Shown: positions 11,270-23,740, counted from the first letter of the stretch. The stretch is 64,000 nucleotides of DNA from Cynocephalus volans (GCF_027409185.1 NC_084471.1:9267035-9331034), one strand, 5' to 3'. The notes: generated by a model from the letters alone, not told the origin. Numbers and translations are program-made.

Positions 11270-14145
11270 CCATCCACCCGCCCTCAGGGCCAGGAGCACC
11301 CAAGACCACAGAAAAGAGAAAGGAAAGGAAAGGCCAAAAAAAGAGGAAAAGAAAAATGTACAAAAAGATTTTCAATCTTCTCTCATTTCTAGAAAAAAGA
11401 TCCAGCCCAGGCATGGAGTGGGAGGGGGCTCCAGAAGCACCAAATTGTGTTTAACTCAATCCCCCTACTGTTTCCCTGCCTGCCTCTGATTTATTTTGTT
11501 GGTTTGGGTTTTATATTTCTTTTTTTTCTTTTTTTTCCTTTTTTTTTTTTTTTTTTACATGTTTTCTATATAACATCTTTAATTAGTGGCTTCCTGTGCT
11601 AAGAATGGTCCAGATGTGAATTGCTGCTCCCTGCTCCCTCCGTCCCTCTTTCACACACCTGGTTTAAGATTGGTGTGTCCAAGCTCACAGGGAAGGAAGA
11701 ACTACAGCTGGGACCTGACCCTCCCCAGAATATGGAGAGGCTGGCCCCATCTCACTGCCTCTGTCACCCAGCTATCCTCTCACTCAAAGCCATCCAACTT
11801 CAGCAGGCTTTCTCAGACCCTGCCACCCAAATAGGTCTGATCCCAGCCCCCACTCCCTTTTAGGCTGGGCTGCAGGGAGCTGCCAGCTGGTCACTTGACA
11901 CCCTCCCCCTAGAGCTGATGTCTGTGACTACAGGGAGGTTAGCACTTTGTCTAGTTGAATTCCTTTCATCTCTGTCCTGTGGCCCCACTCAACCATCCCC
12001 TCCTGCCCCAGATGACCGTCATGGCCCTGGAGACCCAGCCATTGACACATGTGGCCTCTTTCTCTCATGCAGCCCCTTCCTCCCTGGGCCTGAGGTGGAT
12101 AGGGAGGTAGGGTGTGGGTGTGTGCATGTGCACATTTGTGTGCATGCCTGGTTTGCTGTCCTGTTTTAAAGGATTCCAAGCCATGTGGATCCCTTCCCCT
12201 CTGGATGTGATTCGGGGTTGCATCAAATGCTTATTTACGTATGAGGTTGGGGAATGGGCCAGGGGCAGGTTGTTAGTCCTTTTGTAGGGTAGTGCACGTG
12301 GCGGGGTGACACTGCAGCTGAGCCTAAGACCCTCCCAGGGGAAAGCACTGCATGAAGAACTGGTTTCTAGACTACAGAGGGATCTGCACTTTTGTTTTTG
12401 ACCAAAAAAAAAAGAAAGTTAGCTCTTAAGGGCCGAGGGAATACTCAAGCCTCTGATGCCTAAAAGAGGTCCCTGAACTTTGACCCTCCTGTCATGTGAC
12501 CTTAGCCCAGAGTGGGAGCTGCTCACCCAAGCAACCTTGGGTGGGTGAGGGGCGGGGGCAGGGAGGCAGGATGGGAGTTTGGAGTCAGTGCCTGTAGTAG
12601 GCAGTCCTGAGCCTTGAATTGAGACTTTTTGGTCTTTTGGTTGTAGATGTTATTTTAGTACATTTGTGCCCCTGTCTGATTGAGAGCTTCTCGGTACCTC
12701 TTGCCATCCCCTTTCATTGCCCTGACCCAACCCCACTGGACCTTGATGCTGCGAGGAGTGGTCTCTTGGGCAAGCCAGGCTGGACAGGCACTTGGCCCTC
12801 CTGGCCATGTATTTGGATTGTGTAAGAGCACTCGCTCCCCTTCCTCTACCAGAGAGAGGTTGTTTCTCCCAATCCTAGGGGGCCAGCTTCCATGACATAA
12901 TGCTTTGGCAAGCGGGGCACTTGGCATCAGGACCCCATTACCAGGAAGCACCAAAGCCCCTCACCACACCCCGTTCTCCCCAGGGACCCCAAGTGGGCAA
13001 CTGCTGTGGCAGTGGGTCTGGCCCAGACTGACACTGCCAGCCTCCTCCCTGTAATGGGCACCAGCTCTACCTCCCCCAGCAGGGCAATGCCCTGGCTTTT
13101 CTTGGCCCACCACCATCTGTCCCCCTAGGCTTCTCAGGGGCCAGCTCAGTCTGGGCTACCCTTTTCCCAGTCCTCGTTCCCACACAGGTGACAGGTCCAA
13201 GCAGATAGCGTCTCTCTGGGAATGGTTGGATGCTGCCTTATCCCTCCTTCCAGCCCCTCCCCACACACGCACACAGGTACCCACCCACGCCCAGGTCGGC
13301 TTGTTTCTCACCATGTGTAGGGAGGGGGAAGACCAACCCCTCTGTATCTGTTGAAATACAAAGAAAACATCAGGAACACGACTCCATCTCTGGGCTCTTG
13401 GGCCCAGTTTAGTCTGTCTTGTCTCAAATCTAGGCATTTTTGCTTCAATTTTATTTTTTTTAAGAAAACAACAAAAATCTGCACTAAATTACCTGGTTTC
13501 ATAGGAAAACTTTTTTTTTCATTTTTTACATTTTTTGGTGTCCGTTTGTATTGAATAATTTGCTACATTTGTAAAATGTAAGAGGTATATATAATATATG
13601 TATATTTCTAACGTAAAAACTGTAATTTTTTTCTTTTCAAGATTTTTTCTTAAAAAGAGGAGAGAAACAGATATTTTTTCAGGAAAAACAAACTTTAAAA
13701 TAAAAAAAGAGGAGAATAAAACCTTTTCTCCCCTTTTCCCCATCCTCTCTCTATCCCTCTTTCCCAGGAACAGGCCGAAAGGTGGATTATCTTGTAAAGA
13801 ATGTAAACTCTTAGTCCGGAATGATGTCTTTTTTCCTCAATGCGGTGAGCTATAGATTGTCTTGTTTTCTCTGTAGGGATGGGAAGGGGGCTTTGAGACA
13901 AACATGGAGAGGAGCCAGGGGAGCAGGGTAATGAACCTTTTTTTTTTTTTTTTTTTTTAGTGAAGGAAGAATACAATCAAGCGTTTTGTATTCAGAATGT
14001 TGTGCAATATTTTGGAATGGGACATTGGTGTGTTTAGAGATTTAGTTTAAAAACAAAACAAAAAGATTGATCAAATCTGTACAGTTTATATTGTTCCAGA
14101 TTTTTTTAAGTTTGTATTAAAAGCATGATATATAAATAGCCTTCT
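11270..14145 (+). other. TOB2: TOB2 3'UTR
   Basis: Non-coding sequence runs from the TOB2 stop to the proposed cleavage site about 20 nt after ATTAAA. It has a long U-rich tract at 11516-11560, a GU-rich stretch at 12105-12150 and AU-rich sequence at 13540-13720, all typical of an unstable, regulated message. Two earlier AATAAA signals near 13698 and 13715 could give a slightly shorter form. No SINE has inserted in these 2.9 kb, while the sequence just downstream has several, which fits constraint. Confidence 0.85.
14116..14121 (+). terminator. TOB2: Poly(A) signal of TOB2 (ATTAAA)
   Basis: ATTAAA is followed within 30-50 nt by a GT-rich element (CCTGGTTTGTTTTGATTCTG), the usual downstream part of a cleavage site. 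Confidence 0.7.
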
Positions 14146-14540
14146 GCTTGCTCCTGGTTTGTTTTGATTCTGGGATCCCTTTGGGATGGAGAGAATGGGA
14201 ATGGCCCAGCCCTTTTAGGCTTCAAGAAACAGTTGGTCGTCTTCACAGTGACACCTGGATGGGCCGAATTGTCCTGGTGCCCCTTTTTGACCACCTATCC
14301 CATCAACACAGGACACCTTAGTGTGCCCACTACCACGGGTTATTTTCCACATTGGAAACAGTTTCCGTGAGGTTAGAAACTGCCTGGTTCCCTTGGCTAG
14401 TAGGAGGAGGAGCTAGGAGTGGAAGCAGAGCCTTGTGAACAGGGCGCCCCTTCATGGCATTTTTAGGAACCGCCTGCCTGTTCCCCTTCCCAGAGCCAGT
14501 GCCCATTAATGCTGCCCTTCCAGGAGGGAAGCAGCATTCC

Positions 14541-14714
14541 TTTTTTTTTTTTTCCCCAAAGGATGACCAGTAAGGGGATCTCAACCCCTGACTTGGTGTT
14601 GTCAGCACCACGCTCAGCCAGTGAGTGAACCGGCCATCCCTATACAGGGATCCGAACCCATGGCCTTGGTGTTATCAGCACTGCACTCTCCCAAGTGAGC
14701 CACGGGCCAGCCCT
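14541..14714 (-). mobile_element. Dimeric tRNA-Ile-derived SINE
   Basis: Two tRNA-like units lie in tandem on minus, with poly(A) tail at 14541-14553. Perfect 15-bp duplications GGGAAGCAGCATTCC lie at 14526-14540 and 14715-14729. Confidence 0.95.
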
Positions 14715-14729
14715 GGGAAGCAGCATTCC

Positions 14730-16010
14730 TCATGCGCCTTGTCTGGAGCTTCCCATCTTCACATCGGAGCCTGGGAAGGCCTAGAAGCTGAAGGAGCCCC
14801 TATTTCACCATCACAGCAACTGGCGGTGATAGAGGGATTGTCTCCATTTTATGGTTGAGAAAGGGGCTCCAAGTTAGATTATCTGCCTAAATTCACAAAA
14901 CTAGTTAAGTGGTGAAGCTGAGATTTTAAGTCATGTCTGATTTTTTCACTTATTCATTCAAATGATATTGAGCACAATGTCAGGCCCTTGTCCAGTGGAG
15001 AACAAATCATGCCTCCCTTTCCAGAAGATACCTTGCAAATATTTTGTGATAACTGCTATGAAAGAGTGATTGGGGTAGGTAGGCAGCCTTGCAACCACCA
15101 GGGTGGGGCAGAGGGCAAGACTCTCCTCTATGGCATCAGCAGAATGGGGCCAACACAGCCTTCCCCACCCAAGAATGTGAACTGGGCTTAGAAGCTCTTG
15201 GGACAAACATCCAGCTCCTGGACAAGGTCCCAGGATCCCTGACATCTGGCTCCCTCCAAGGGCCACTTCCCCTCCCCAGAGCCTGTTGAGCAGAGGTAGG
15301 CCCTTGGTCCAGGATGACCAGACCCTGGCCTGCCAGATACAAGGTCACTTCCAGGGGTCTTACTTTCCTATGTCCTGACAGGGAGATGCGTAGCCTGTCC
15401 CTGTGGCCCTGTGTACAGGCTGCCCACCAAACCATGGCCTTATTTATATTAATATAAACATAGGTCCTGACACAGGAGGTGCCCACAGTCATCTGCTCCT
15501 GCTCCCTGTCATGCATTCAGAGCTGAAGGTCCTGGGTGAGGCCCAGCTCAGGGGCTGAGACTCATCTTCCTGGCCTGGCCCTCCAGCTAAAGGTATGGAC
15601 ACTACAGATTTGAACAAACCCCAAATTCTCCATGGCATAGGCACAGAAATGTTTCATTCATGTATTTGTGCCTCTATTTATTCCCCAAACGCTCACTGGC
15701 TCTAAGAGGTGGAGTGGACAAGCCGGAGGGGAAAGTGCTGCCTGGGGCCCTGCCCTGCAACAGGGGAAGAAAGAATATTCTGGTAGACTCAGAGAGTTTC
15801 TCCAAAAAAGATTCATTTATTCACTTGACAAACCCTCCACAAGCATCCAGGTGGGAAAGCAGTTTCAGGATAAGTATGCACAGGGGACCTGGGAGCCCAG
15901 AGATCCGAGAAGGCTTCCTGGAGGAGGTGAAGAAAGTACAAGTTAGCCAGGAAGGAGAAAAACAAGGCCCCTCCCTTCCCAGAAAACCCCATCAGGAGGG
16001 GGCCTGTCAG
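14730..16010. other. Spacer with MIR and L2 relics, no gene seen
   Basis: A MIR-like antisense core lies near 14815-14930 and L2-like antisense sequence near 15805-15960. The rest is unique sequence with overlapping short ORFs that I do not credit. Confidence 0.55.
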
Positions 16011-16011
16011 G

Positions 16012-16270
16012 TCAGTTAAGAGTCTGGACTCTGTTCCCTTGTAAGCACAGGTTCCAATCCCACCCCTGTTGCTCCCTAGCTGGGTGACCTCAAGCAAACC
16101 ACTCTACCTACTCTGGCGCTTCAGTTCCCATGCCTCTAAAGTGGGGATAATAATTGCACCTACTTGTGAAAATTAAATGAAATGATGGGTGGAAAATGAG
16201 AGCACAGTGGCTGGCCTGGAGTAAAGAATCCAGTGAACAGCAAGTATCATTTTCATCATCATGGCTGTTA
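16012..16270 (+). repeat. MIR SINE, nearly full length
   Basis: It shows the MIR landmarks in order: the 'agagtctggactctg' start, the 'agctgggtgacctcaagcaa' core, the 'aaagtggggataataat' segment and the tail. Confidence 0.8.
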
Positions 16271-17285
16271 TTGTCCCTCCTCGAATGCCAAGAGCCAACC
16301 TAGTCCAGTATGCTTCCTCACATCAGCAAACAGGCCAAAACCCAAGCCCGCTAGCAGCAGGGCCAGGCTTGGGTGGAAAAGGAAACAGTTCTCAGAGCAG
16401 AGACTGGGCTGCCCCTGCTCTGTCCTCTCTCTGCCCAGGTGGGAGGCTGCTTGTCACTCAGCAAGACAGTATCCTGTGACGTATGCCGAACTCCTCCTCC
16501 TCTCCAGGGGCCCAGCCTTTGGCCTTGGGATGGGATGGGGTCCTCCATGTGTGCCTGAAACCTCCTAGGATTTCCTCCCTGGAGAGGTGGTGGGGATGAG
16601 TCACGGCAGTGGGAGAACCCTGGTCCCTTAGTCACTGCCTGCCTGAGTCAGCACTCCTAGGCCAAGGAGATGCCACTGGCTGGTCCCCATTACTGCCACC
16701 CCCCATGAGTGAGTCCATGGGTAGAAAGGCATGTTTCTCCTTTCCTTGTGCCTGGCCAGCTTGGGTCAAATCCTGCCTGGGCAGGGCCTACGGACAGGCT
16801 GGGAGTGGCCAGGAAATCTCCAAGCCCCTGGGCAAAATGAGTCTGCCGATCCTCTGGTTTTTAAGGTGGGGAATTCCACTGCCAGCAAGAGAAGTGGGTT
16901 CTAGGTCCTTGAAGCTGCCAATTCACTGTGTAACCTTGAACGCCTCTTGACATCTGTCCTATTTGTATAACGAGGGACAGTGGAGCTAGGCCCCTGTCCA
17001 GCTAGGCCAGTCGGGCTGTTCTCTGTGCTAGAGCCTCTTTCTGCCTCAGTGACTCCCAAGCCCTGGTGAGGGACTGAGGACAACCCAGTGCTATGGCACC
17101 TTTCCCAGGGAGGGGAGAAAAGAATGAGGGGCTGAGTGAGCCCTGGGCAGGACCACATGCTACCAGTGGGGACCCCCTCCAGACACAAGAACCTAATCAA
17201 ACTAGTGTTGGGCTGTGCAGGGCCAGAGAAGTCCGGACAGGAGAAGAGGCCCGGCCCAGAGGCCCAGATATCCAGGTTCTTTTTC
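16270..17285. other. Spacer, mostly unique sequence
   Basis: One MIR fragment lies near 16895-16980. No splice-bounded ORF, CpG island or poly(A) signal set was seen. Confidence 0.5.
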
Positions 17286-17289
17286 TATC

Positions 17290-18290
17290 TCTGCCCTGAT
17301 TCAATATTCAGCATTCAACATGGAGCCCCCATAAATGCTGGACACTGTTCTAGGCATAAGGAAAATAAGGGAGAATAGCAAACAAAATTCCCTGCTCTCC
17401 TGAAGTGATGATCTATTAACCACAAACAAATAAACAAGAAAATGGCAGGTGGTAAGGATATGCCATTAAGATTATTGCAGCCAGTGACAGGAGCTAGTGA
17501 CCAGTGATCGCTTCAGATTGGGTGATTGAGACAAGGAAGGCCAGCTGAGGCAGCTCTCAACCTGTGATCTGAATTACAAGAGACCATGACATACGCTTAA
17601 CAGAGAGAGCAGCAGAAGGACCAGACACTTCAAAGGGGGAAGGGTAGGAACAGCATGATGTGCTCAGGGAATAAAAAGGCCTGCAGTAAGCAAGAGGCAG
17701 GAGCACAGGATGAGGCCAGAGAGGTCTTCTGGGCCACATCACAGGCTGGATGAGGAGTTGGGATTTTATCTTAAATGTGCCAGTTTCTTAACCCCCCGTT
17801 TGCCTCATTTGTAGCTAGTGGCAGAGGCAGTGAGAGTTCTTTCTCTCACACATTCAATGGACAAACCTTCCCAGAGCCCCTCCTTTATGCCAGGCCCTGA
17901 GCATGAACCCTGCTGGAGGAACAGACCCAAGCCCTGCCCTTGGGTGGGGGTGCGGGGGGCCTCCTAGTGGTGGAGGAGTTGGGCAGAAGACCAGCCCAGG
18001 TCATAATAACTTCAGCACCCCAATCAGGCCACAGGCAGAAGGAAGCACAGGGAGCTGCAAGCTCCTGTGTGTCCAGAGGAGGCTCCTACCCAGCCCTGGA
18101 AGGCTTTTTAGAGGGTTGACAGAAGCTGGTGGGTGAAGACTTTGAAGGAAGAGCACTTATATCAAGTGCTGCACGGAGAGCTGACACCTGGACTTGGCAT
18201 TGAGAGAACCCCTGGGGGTCAGTGGGGAACAAGAAGAGGAACAAGACCCAGGGACAGAGGAGTAAGGGGTGAAGCCATGCGCATGGCCAG
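17290..18290 (-). repeat. L2 LINE 3' relics, antisense
   Basis: Two blocks match the reverse complement of the L2 3' end: 'ctggacactgttctaggc', the 'ccctgctctcctga' segment and the 'acaaacaaataaacaag' segment at 17335-17440, and a second diverged block from about 17850. Recognised from memory of the consensus; block edges are approximate. Confidence 0.65.
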
Positions 18291-18513
18291 TGCAGATGGC
18301 TTCTAAGAAGCCACAGAGATATACAGAGGAGGAAAATGTAAACTATAAATGAAAACTATAAAACCTCTAAGGGAAAACAGAGGAGAAAAATCTTTGTGAC
18401 CTTGAGTTAGGCAAAGGTTTCTAAATACAACTCCAACAGCAAGATCCATAAAAGAAGAAACTGACAAATTGGACTTTATCAAAATCAAGAACTTCTCTTA
18501 GAAAGACACTGTT

Positions 18514-18658
18514 TTTGTTTTTTTTTTTTTGTCTTTTTCGTGACCGGCACTCAGCCAGTGAGTGCACCGGCCATTCCTATATAGGATCCGAACCTGCAGC
18601 GGGAGCGTCGCAGCGCTCCTAGCGCCGCACTCTACCAAGTGCGCCACGGGCTCGGCCC
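18514..18658 (-). mobile_element. GC-rich tRNA-Ile-like SINE inside L1
   Basis: Perfect duplications AGAAAGACACTGTT at 18500-18513 and 18659-18672 flank it. Its variable arm reads GGGAGCGTCGCAGCGCTCCT. Confidence 0.95.
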
Positions 18659-18989
18659 AGAAAGACACTGTTAACGTAAGCTTAACTCCAGGCTGAAGTT
18701 GAAGGTCCGAGGAAAGAACAAGGTGCATATAAATGGAATCCAAGTCTCTTGGAGGTCATCAGAAAGGGAATTTTCAAGTCTTTTCTTGTACGGCTTAGCT
18801 GTTCAACTTAATATACAATCATTTTAGTCTTCCTAATAAAGCTGCCTTTATTTTTCTTTTTAAAAGACAGTGTTGAGAAAATAAAAAGACAAGCCATAGA
18901 CTGAGAGAAAATATTTGCAAATCATATAAATAGCTTCTAAGGGGCTTGTCTCCAGAATATATTTTTAAAAACTTTCAAAACTGATTTAC

Positions 18990-19036
18990 AGGTCCATACT
19001 TCAATCCCTATACTGGCCAGCTACAAACAAACAAAA
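18990..19036 (+). mobile_element. Truncated tRNA-derived SINE (3' half)
   Basis: Only the B-box half and tail remain (AATCCCTATACTGGCCAGCT followed by an AAAC-rich tail). Confidence 0.5.
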
Positions 19037-19436
19037 AACTCAATTAAGAGAAAACAAACAAACCAATACAAAAATAAAAAATGAGCAAAAGATTTAGATA
19101 GACACTTCACAAAGAGGATACACAGGTGGCAAATAAGCACATCAAAAGATGCTCAACCTCATTCATCATTATGGAAATGTGAATAAAACCACAATGAACA
19201 CACCTATTAAAACAGCTAAAATGAAAGACTGAACATCCCAAATATTAACAAAAACGTGGAGGAATTAGTAATTTTTGTACACTGCTGGTGGACATGTAAA
19301 ATGGTACAACCACTTTGGAAAATAGTTTGGAGGCTTTTAAAAAAGTTAAATGTGCCCTTCCTCTGTGATCGAGCCATTCCTTTCCTATTTCCCCATAAGA
19401 AAAGGAAATATATGTCCATACAAAGACTTGTACACA

Positions 19437-19604
19437 GGGGCCGGCCCGTGGCTCACTCGGGAGAGTGTGGTGCTGATAACACCAAGGCCACGGGTTTGGA
19501 TCCCATATAGGGATGGCCGGTTAGCTCACTGGCTGAGCGTGGTGCTGACAACACCAAGTCAAGGGTTAAGATCCCCTTACCGGTCATCTTTTTTAAAAAA
19601 AAAA
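19437..19604 (+). mobile_element. Dimeric tRNA-Ile-derived SINE inside L1
   Basis: A full dimer in sense, starting GGGGCCGGCCCGTGGCTCAC and ending CGGTCATC plus a T/A-rich tail. Perfect 16-bp duplications CAAAGACTTGTACACA lie at 19421-19436 and 19605-19620. Confidence 0.95.
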
Positions 19605-19890
19605 CAAAGACTTGTACACAAATGTTCATAGCAGCTTTACTTGTAATAGCCCACAACTGAAGGAAACACCCAAATGTCCTTCAGTGGGTGAATGGTTGAA
19701 CAAACTCTGGTACATCTATACCACAGAATACTACTCAGCAATAAGAAGATATAACTACTGATACATGCAGCAACATCAATGAACCTCAAAATAACGAAGC
19801 TAGGTGAAAAAGCAAGACCATAAAAGAATACAGTTTGATTGATCCCATTTACAGATGGTCCCTGATTTATTATGGTTCAATGTATGATTT

Positions 19891-20050
19891 TTTTTTTTTG
19901 ATCGGTAAGGGGATCGCAACCCTCGGCACAGTGTTGTCCGCACCACGCTCAGCCAGTGAGCGCACCAGCCATCCCTATATAGGATCCGAACCCGCGGCCT
20001 CAGCGCTACCAGCGCCGCACTCTCCCAACTGAGCCACGGGGCCGGCCCTG
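19891..20050 (-). mobile_element. Dimeric/GC-intermediate tRNA-Ile-derived SINE inside L1
   Basis: The body starts GATCGGTAAGGGGATC and ends GGGGCCGGCCC. Duplications ATGTATGATTTT lie at 19880-19891 and 20051-20062. The first unit keeps the short arm (CTCAGCGCTACCAGCGC), intermediate between the two subfamilies. Confidence 0.9.
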
Positions 20051-20564
20051 ATGTATGATTTTTCATCTTTACAGTGGGTTTATCTGGACGTAACCCCATA
20101 GTAAGTTGAGGAGTATTTGGATTTGCGATGATTCCACATACAATCTTTCAACTTAGCCAACTGGCCAGCCTTGTATTTTCAACTTACAATATTTTTGATT
20201 TAGGATGGATTTATCAGAATGTAACCCCATCGTAAATTGAGGAGTATCTGTATTGAAATTATAGAAAATGCAAACTAATCTATAATGACAGAAAGCAGAT
20301 TAGTGTTATCTGGAGACAGGAGAGGGAGAGGGCAAGCAGGAGGGATTAAAAAGGGGAATGAGGAAACTTTTGGGGGTCATGGATGTATTCATAAACTTGA
20401 TTGTGGTGATGGTTTTGCGGGTATATGTCAAAATTAATCAAATTATAATTTTTAAGTATGTATAGCATATTGTATGTCAATTATTCTTCCATAAAGCTGT
20501 TAATAATAATAATAATAATAAAAAGCCCAGAGGTGCTCCGAAGGACTGAAAGGCTGAACCAACA

Positions 20565-20850
20565 CTCAATTATTCAACAAATATTTATTTACCCCCTATT
20601 ATATGCTAGATGCTGTTCTCGGCACTGGAGATGCAGTCTCTTCCCTTGCCAGGATGAATTCTAGTGGGCAATATAAACAATAAAAATGATAAAGAAACAA
20701 GAAAATCCATGTAAAGATCTGTCCTCAGGGAAACAAAACAGGGTGACATGACAGAGAATATTGAGTGGGGAGAGTTCTCCTCTACAAGGGGGCGGTCAGG
20801 GAAGGCTTCTCTGAGTAGGTGGCTGTTAAACTGAGACCCAGAATATACAC
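20565..20850 (-). repeat. L2 LINE 3' relic, antisense
   Basis: The order 'ttcaacaaatatttattt', 'gctgttctcggcactgg', 'aattctagtgggcaatataaac' and 'gtcagggaaggcttctctgag' follows the reverse complement of the L2 3' end. Confidence 0.8.
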
Positions 20851-20859
20851 AGGAGGCCA

Positions 20860-21764
20860 GAGGAGCCCCTCTAGTCTCTTGCATGCCCCCCTCCCCGTGA
20901 AGCTGCCTGCCATCCCTGCCCCTTAGCCCTCTTCTTGCTCTGCGCCGAGGTGTCTCAGCTCATGGCTGTGTGGCTTTCATAGACCCTGCCATCTCTCTAC
21001 AGCTCAGCTTTGTTACCTGTAAAGTGGGGAGACAAGGCTGTTTCCAGCTTATGTGGTCATAGGGCCCCCCGCAAAGTTGGTTCTCTGTCCAATGGGGCCT
21101 CTCACCTTGGCTCAGCTGGCATTTGGGGACATGCGTAGCAAAAATGCCAAGGGCAGAAAAACAGGCATCTCAGGAGCCCAGATGGCTTGTCCTGAGAGGC
21201 ACCCTGGGCAGCCTGTCCCTTGGGGACCTGGGGCTGTCTTCCAGGAAGAGGGCATATGTTGGAGCAAGTGAGGGCGCAGGAGGAACTGAAGCACTGTTCT
21301 GGCCCCTGTGAGGGCAGCTCTGGCCTCCTGCTCATGCCAGGGCCCCGGACAGGCCAGGTTGGCCCCAGGCCCAGAGGGGCAGGGCAGAAGATCAGTGCCA
21401 CGGGTGGGGGGGTGCCTGCTTGGCCCTCTCTCTGGACACAATGTCCTGGACTGCTCCATGGCTTGGCTGGCCGACAGGGAACAGTGGCTGGCAGAGGGTA
21501 CAGGCAGCCGGCCGACCCGGTGGGGGGCAGCTCAGCCTGAGCAGAGGGCTTGTTCTTACAACCTGTCCTGCCACCTTGGGCAAGGGCCAGCTCTCTGAAG
21601 ACAGGAGGCCCTGGCACCCTGTGGTAAACCCTCCCTACCTCATGCCTCTGTTTCCTCATATCACCAACAACGGCCATCATTTAAGCTACAAGAGTGCAGA
21701 ACCCCACAGATGCTGGCCCAGCCCCATACTGGCTATGTGAACTTGGGTAGGACACAAACCTCTC
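20860..21764. other. GC-moderate spacer, no gene credited
   Basis: Overlapping ORFs exist on both strands, the longest a 192-codon minus-strand ORF at 21102-21680. No family, splice site or promoter supports any of them. Confidence 0.5.
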
Positions 21765-21779
21765 TGAAACACAAATCTT

Positions 21780-21936
21780 TTTTTTTTTTTTTTTTTTTTT
21801 TCTTTTTCGTGACCGGCACTCAGCCAGTGAGTGCACCAGCCATTCCTATATAGGATCCGAACCCGCAGCGGGAGCGTCGCTGGCGTCGCTGCGCTCCCAG
21901 CGCCGCACTCTCCCGAGTGCGCCACGGGCTTGGCCC
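21780..21936 (-). mobile_element. GC-rich tRNA-Ile-like SINE with duplicated arm
   Basis: Perfect 15-bp duplications TGAAACACAAATCTT lie at 21765-21779 and 21937-21951. The arm holds a duplicated GCGTCGCT unit (GCGTCGCTGGCGTCGCTGCG), longer than in sister copies. Confidence 0.95.
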
Positions 21937-22033
21937 TGAAACACAAATCTTAACCTGAAAATGGCATCTACTTCTCTGGTGGGTATGAATACATGGAAAG
22001 CATTTAGGATAGTGACCCTCAAGAAGAAAGTGC

Positions 22034-22136
22034 GTGGGCTGGATAGTGAGCTCAATTGGGAGAGTGTGGTGCTGAGAACACCAAGGTCAAAGGTTTGGAT
22101 CCCCTTACCGGTCAGCTGCCAAAAAAAATAATAAAA
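22034..22136 (+). mobile_element. Monomeric tRNA-Ile-derived SINE
   Basis: A single unit in sense with a CAGCTGCCAAAA-type tail. Perfect 13-bp duplications AAGAAGAAAGTGC lie at 22021-22033 and 22137-22149. Confidence 0.93.
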
Positions 22137-22281
22137 AAGAAGAAAGTGCTTAAGGGAGTACAGTTTGCTGTTAACAAACAACAATAACAACATTTACTTA
22201 TTAAGGACTTTCTGTGTGCCAAGAGCATTGTCCCAATCCTGGCAGCAGCCTGGCAGACAGGTCTTATCACCCTCATTTTAT

Positions 22282-22455
22282 TTTATTTATTTTTTAAAAA
22301 AGATGACCGGTAAGGGGATCTTAACCCTTGACTTGGTGTTGTCAGCACCACACTCTCCCAAGTGAGCTAACTGGCCATCCCTATATAGGTATCAAAACCC
22401 CGTGGCCTTTGTGTTATCAGCACCACACTCTCCCAAGTGAGCCACGGGCCGGCCC
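22282..22455 (-). mobile_element. Dimeric tRNA-Ile-derived SINE
   Basis: 17-bp perfect duplications TATCACCCTCATTTTAT lie at 22265-22281 and 22456-22472. The insertion split an older MIR-like 'ctcattttataggtgagg' motif. Confidence 0.95.
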
Positions 22456-22472
22456 TATCACCCTCATTTTAT

Positions 22473-23740
22473 AGGTGAGGAAACTGAGCTGCAGAAAGCA
22501 AAGTGACAAGCCTAAGCCACACAGCTGATATGAGGGGGCCTGTCTGGTGGAATCCAGGGGGTTCCCAAAGGCTGAGGCTGAACCAAATAGGGGCCAAGAG
22601 GCTTCTTGGGACCTAGCAGTTAAACTCAGACACCTGGCCTCCCACAGGATACTCCTGGCAGAGTCAAAACTCAGATCCAGGCACATGAGCCAAGGTATCT
22701 GGAAGGGCCAGGGGTGGGGGGCATGAGGGGAGTGGGCAGGATGTATTCATTCATTTGCATTCATTCAATTGGCAAATATTTACTGAGGGCAGAGTTTGAA
22801 CACACTGTCACTTGAAAGATGTGTGGCTTGGAGGTAGGGTGACACCCAGTTTTCCCACTGAAGGTCCTAAACCCCTCAGTCTCTGGCAAACCAGGACGGT
22901 TGGTTACCCTATCTGGAGAAGTAACTCCACCTCCTGATTTTCTCACTGTAAGAGAACACCAAATCTCCCCTCATATTGTTTGAAGGTAAAATGAGCATAG
23001 AGCCCTGGGCTCACAGTCCAGGTCAGTAAGTGAATACAGAGATAGTGGTATTTCATCTCATGCTGGTAGGGGCCGAGCAGGAGGGGAGAAGAGGAGGTGT
23101 GCTTATCCCCACTTTGCAGATGAAGAGACTGTGCTCTCACAGTGAGCAGCTCAGACAAGGCCCAGGCAAATACCACCCTCACACCAAAGCCTTCTCTTAG
23201 TAGGTGCTCAAGCAGGTGGTGGGTGGGACTGCAAGGGTCCCCCAGGCGCTTCCAGGTGTCTTGTGTAGAAGGCACGGGAGAAGGGCCCCCGTGCTGCACC
23301 AGCCCTGCCTGCAGCAGGCCTGAACCATGTGCTCCCAGGACAAAGGCCAAGGTCCGCAGGGAGCTGACTGGCCCCACGGAGTGCCGCCTACCAGCTCAGG
23401 GCTGGCCCAGGTGGTGCACTGTGCCAGGTCCCTGGGAGGGGGTGGGGGGTGGAAGAGAAGAGTTCACAGTTACCTTGCTAAGTACTCACCAGATGCTGAC
23501 ATGTGTGTTTTTCCCTACAACACTAGAAGAAGCCACTTTCTAGGTGGCGACACTGAGGCTCCGAGAGGCAGTCTGCCCAAGGTCAACCAGAGGTAGGCCG
23601 AGAAACCAGACACCACTGGGCATCACTGCCTGACTTTAGAATTTAAGATACAGGTTGGTCCGGGCACAACGGGGTAAGAGGAGCGGCTACGGAAGGCTTC
23701 CTGTGCAGGGCACCTGCAGAGCCCCTAAAATCCAGAACGG
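22473..23740. other. Spacer with MIR/L2 remnants
   Basis: An L2 3' end motif lies near 22745-22800, with MIR-like pieces near 23100-23150 and 23505-23600. No gene seen. Confidence 0.5.

Larger units (their letters stand above)
18303..20510 (+). mobile_element. L1 LINE fragment (ORF2 C-terminal part and 3'UTR), broken by SINEs
   Basis: Sense-strand L1 landmarks appear: the 'aaagaagaaactgacaaattgg' region, 'gatgctcaacctcattcat' and the 'tgtccttcagtgggtgaatgg' region. It is full of stops and carries no intact reading frame. The 3' part has the duplicated 'gtaaccccat..gtaa.ttgaggagtat' motif (about 20090-20120 and 20220-20248) known from old L1M 3'UTRs. Three SINEs have jumped into it (18514-18658, 19437-19604, 19891-20050), and a fourth truncated tRNA-like piece lies at 18990-19036. 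It ends in (AAT)n near 20502-20520. Confidence 0.85.

Noticed and set aside
19437-19604. tRNA-Ile gene candidates in the SINE copies
   Set aside because: The units carry mutated stems, occur as fused dimers, have poly(A) tails and target duplications, and so are retroposons rather than tRNA genes.
21102-21680. A 192-codon minus-strand ORF
   Set aside because: No recognisable domain, Pro/Gly-rich, overlapped by other open frames on both strands, and without promoter or splice context.
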